Positions 32,223 through 32,761 of a stretch of DNA of 32,761 bases are shown piece by piece; the first letter of the stretch is position 1; the number at the start of each line of letters is the position of its first letter. The DNA is from a virus, in the IMG/VR virus record IMGVR_UViG_3300025770_000061, positions 1 through 32,761 of that record. One strand, 5' to 3'. The notes beneath the pieces are model-generated. The model saw nothing but the letters and a program-made list of their open reading frames with translations, was not told the DNA's origin and ran no database searches. Position numbers and translations under genes: made by a program.

Positions 32223-32761
32223 GGGATCCAATTCTTTCATTAGAAAATACTGTCTGGACAAGTTCCACTCTAATTATAGGCTCTGTAGCGACGATACGGA
32301 ACTAGTAGTTCCTTCTATCTTCGTAAAAGATGACTATAAGAGGCATATGTCCATCAACACAGAAACGGGCCTATGGCGTTGTTTTAAGACTGGTGAGGTG
32401 GGCAACTTCCTTAGGCTATACTCCAGTCTAGAGAAGTGTAGTTATCGTGAAGCTTATGAGAAGTTTGTCTTTGAAGACTTCATGAACTCATACTCCACTC
32501 CTCGAAAGTTTGAGGAGTTTGATCCTGATAAGATCGAGTCCAACCTTGAGGAGTCGGAACACTTTAAAGTAGTAGAGGATCATCCTCTCATCCGATCCCG
32601 CATGTTAGACCAATATAAGTTCTACATTGCAACGGGAGGCAAGTATCGAGGTAGGTTAATCATTCCGTTTATTAACCGCAACAACAAGTTGTTCTACTTT
32701 CAAGGTCGAGCCTTAGGCGACGAAAAGCCCAAGTATTTGAACTGCAAGAACCTCAGAAGCT
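32221..32761 (+). CDS. DNA primase, phage DnaG/T4 gp61-like (partial, runs off right edge)
   Basis: 180 codons from the ATG at 32221 with no stop, so the C-terminus is beyond the window. The N-terminal part resembles the zinc-binding and substrate region of phage primases: VVPSIFVKDDYKRHMSIN, then LWRCFKTGEVGNFLRLY (52-68), where CF-x-TG-x-x-GNF replaces the usual CF-x-C-GxxGD. A CSYREAYEKF helix follows. GGKYRGRLIIPFINRNNKLFYFQGRALG, continuing to PKYLN, leads into the expected TOPRIM catalytic core outside the window. Primase makes RNA primers for lagging-strand synthesis. The start shares its CATG with the likely nuclease start on the other strand. In-frame ATGs at 32182 and 32185 would put the start inside the nuclease gene. 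No good Shine-Dalgarno sequence precedes any of them. Confidence 0.82.
   Translation, partial: MGSNSFIRKYCLDKFHSNYRLCSDDTELVVPSIFVKDDYKRHMSINTETGLWRCFKTGEVGNFLRLYSSLEKCSYREAYEKFVFEDFMNSYSTPRKFEEFDPDKIESNLEESEHFKVVEDHPLIRSRMLDQYKFYIATGGKYRGRLIIPFINRNNKLFYFQGRALGDEKPKYLNCKNLRS

Overview
This window looks like part of a double-stranded DNA bacteriophage genome of the contractile-tailed (myovirus) type, distantly related to the T4-like phages of aquatic bacteria. It contains a gp21-type prohead protease, a set of T4/P2-type baseplate proteins (gp53-like, gp25-like, gp6/J-like, gp7/I-like, spike and hub), a tape measure candidate, several very large adhesin-like proteins and, at the right edge, a phage primase. 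No host genes, rRNA, tRNA, CRISPR array, integrase or insertion sequence was seen. The host cannot be named from the sequence.

Positions 1 to 30967 form one almost gapless leftward block of late structural genes on the minus strand. In transcription order (right to left) these are: a small unknown lead gene, the tape measure candidate, a baseplate or tube-end protein, the gp53-like protein, a large hub candidate and the OB-fold spike. Next come a LamG-type protein and a clan GH-A glycoside hydrolase, sitting between spike and gp25. They are followed by gp25-like, gp6-like and a very large gp7/P2-I-like wedge protein, two unknown structural proteins, and three giant tail fibre or spike proteins (a parallel beta-helix protein, an 884-residue protein and a Cys-rich 950-residue protein). 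The block ends in a head-assembly group: an acidic CxxC protein, two overlapping basic proteins and the prohead protease, which runs off the left edge. Seven junctions use the overlapping stop-start TAATG and two use ATGA, so translation is probably coupled along much of the block.

Positions 31041 to 32761 hold non-structural genes. Two small rightward genes overlap by four bases. A leftward Cas4/RecB-like PD-(D/E)XK nuclease carries an apparent iron-sulfur cysteine set. A rightward primase starts in the same CATG as the likely nuclease start and runs off the right edge.

The parts most worth a second look are the hydrolase plus lectin-like pair inside the baseplate operon, the duplicated cysteine module in the 950-residue protein, the anchor motif shared by two fibre proteins, the A7 run where two head-region reading frames overlap, a hairpin enclosing the hub stop codon, and the shared-start nuclease/primase arrangement. 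I see no complete anti-phage defence system, retroelement or diversity-generating system in the window.
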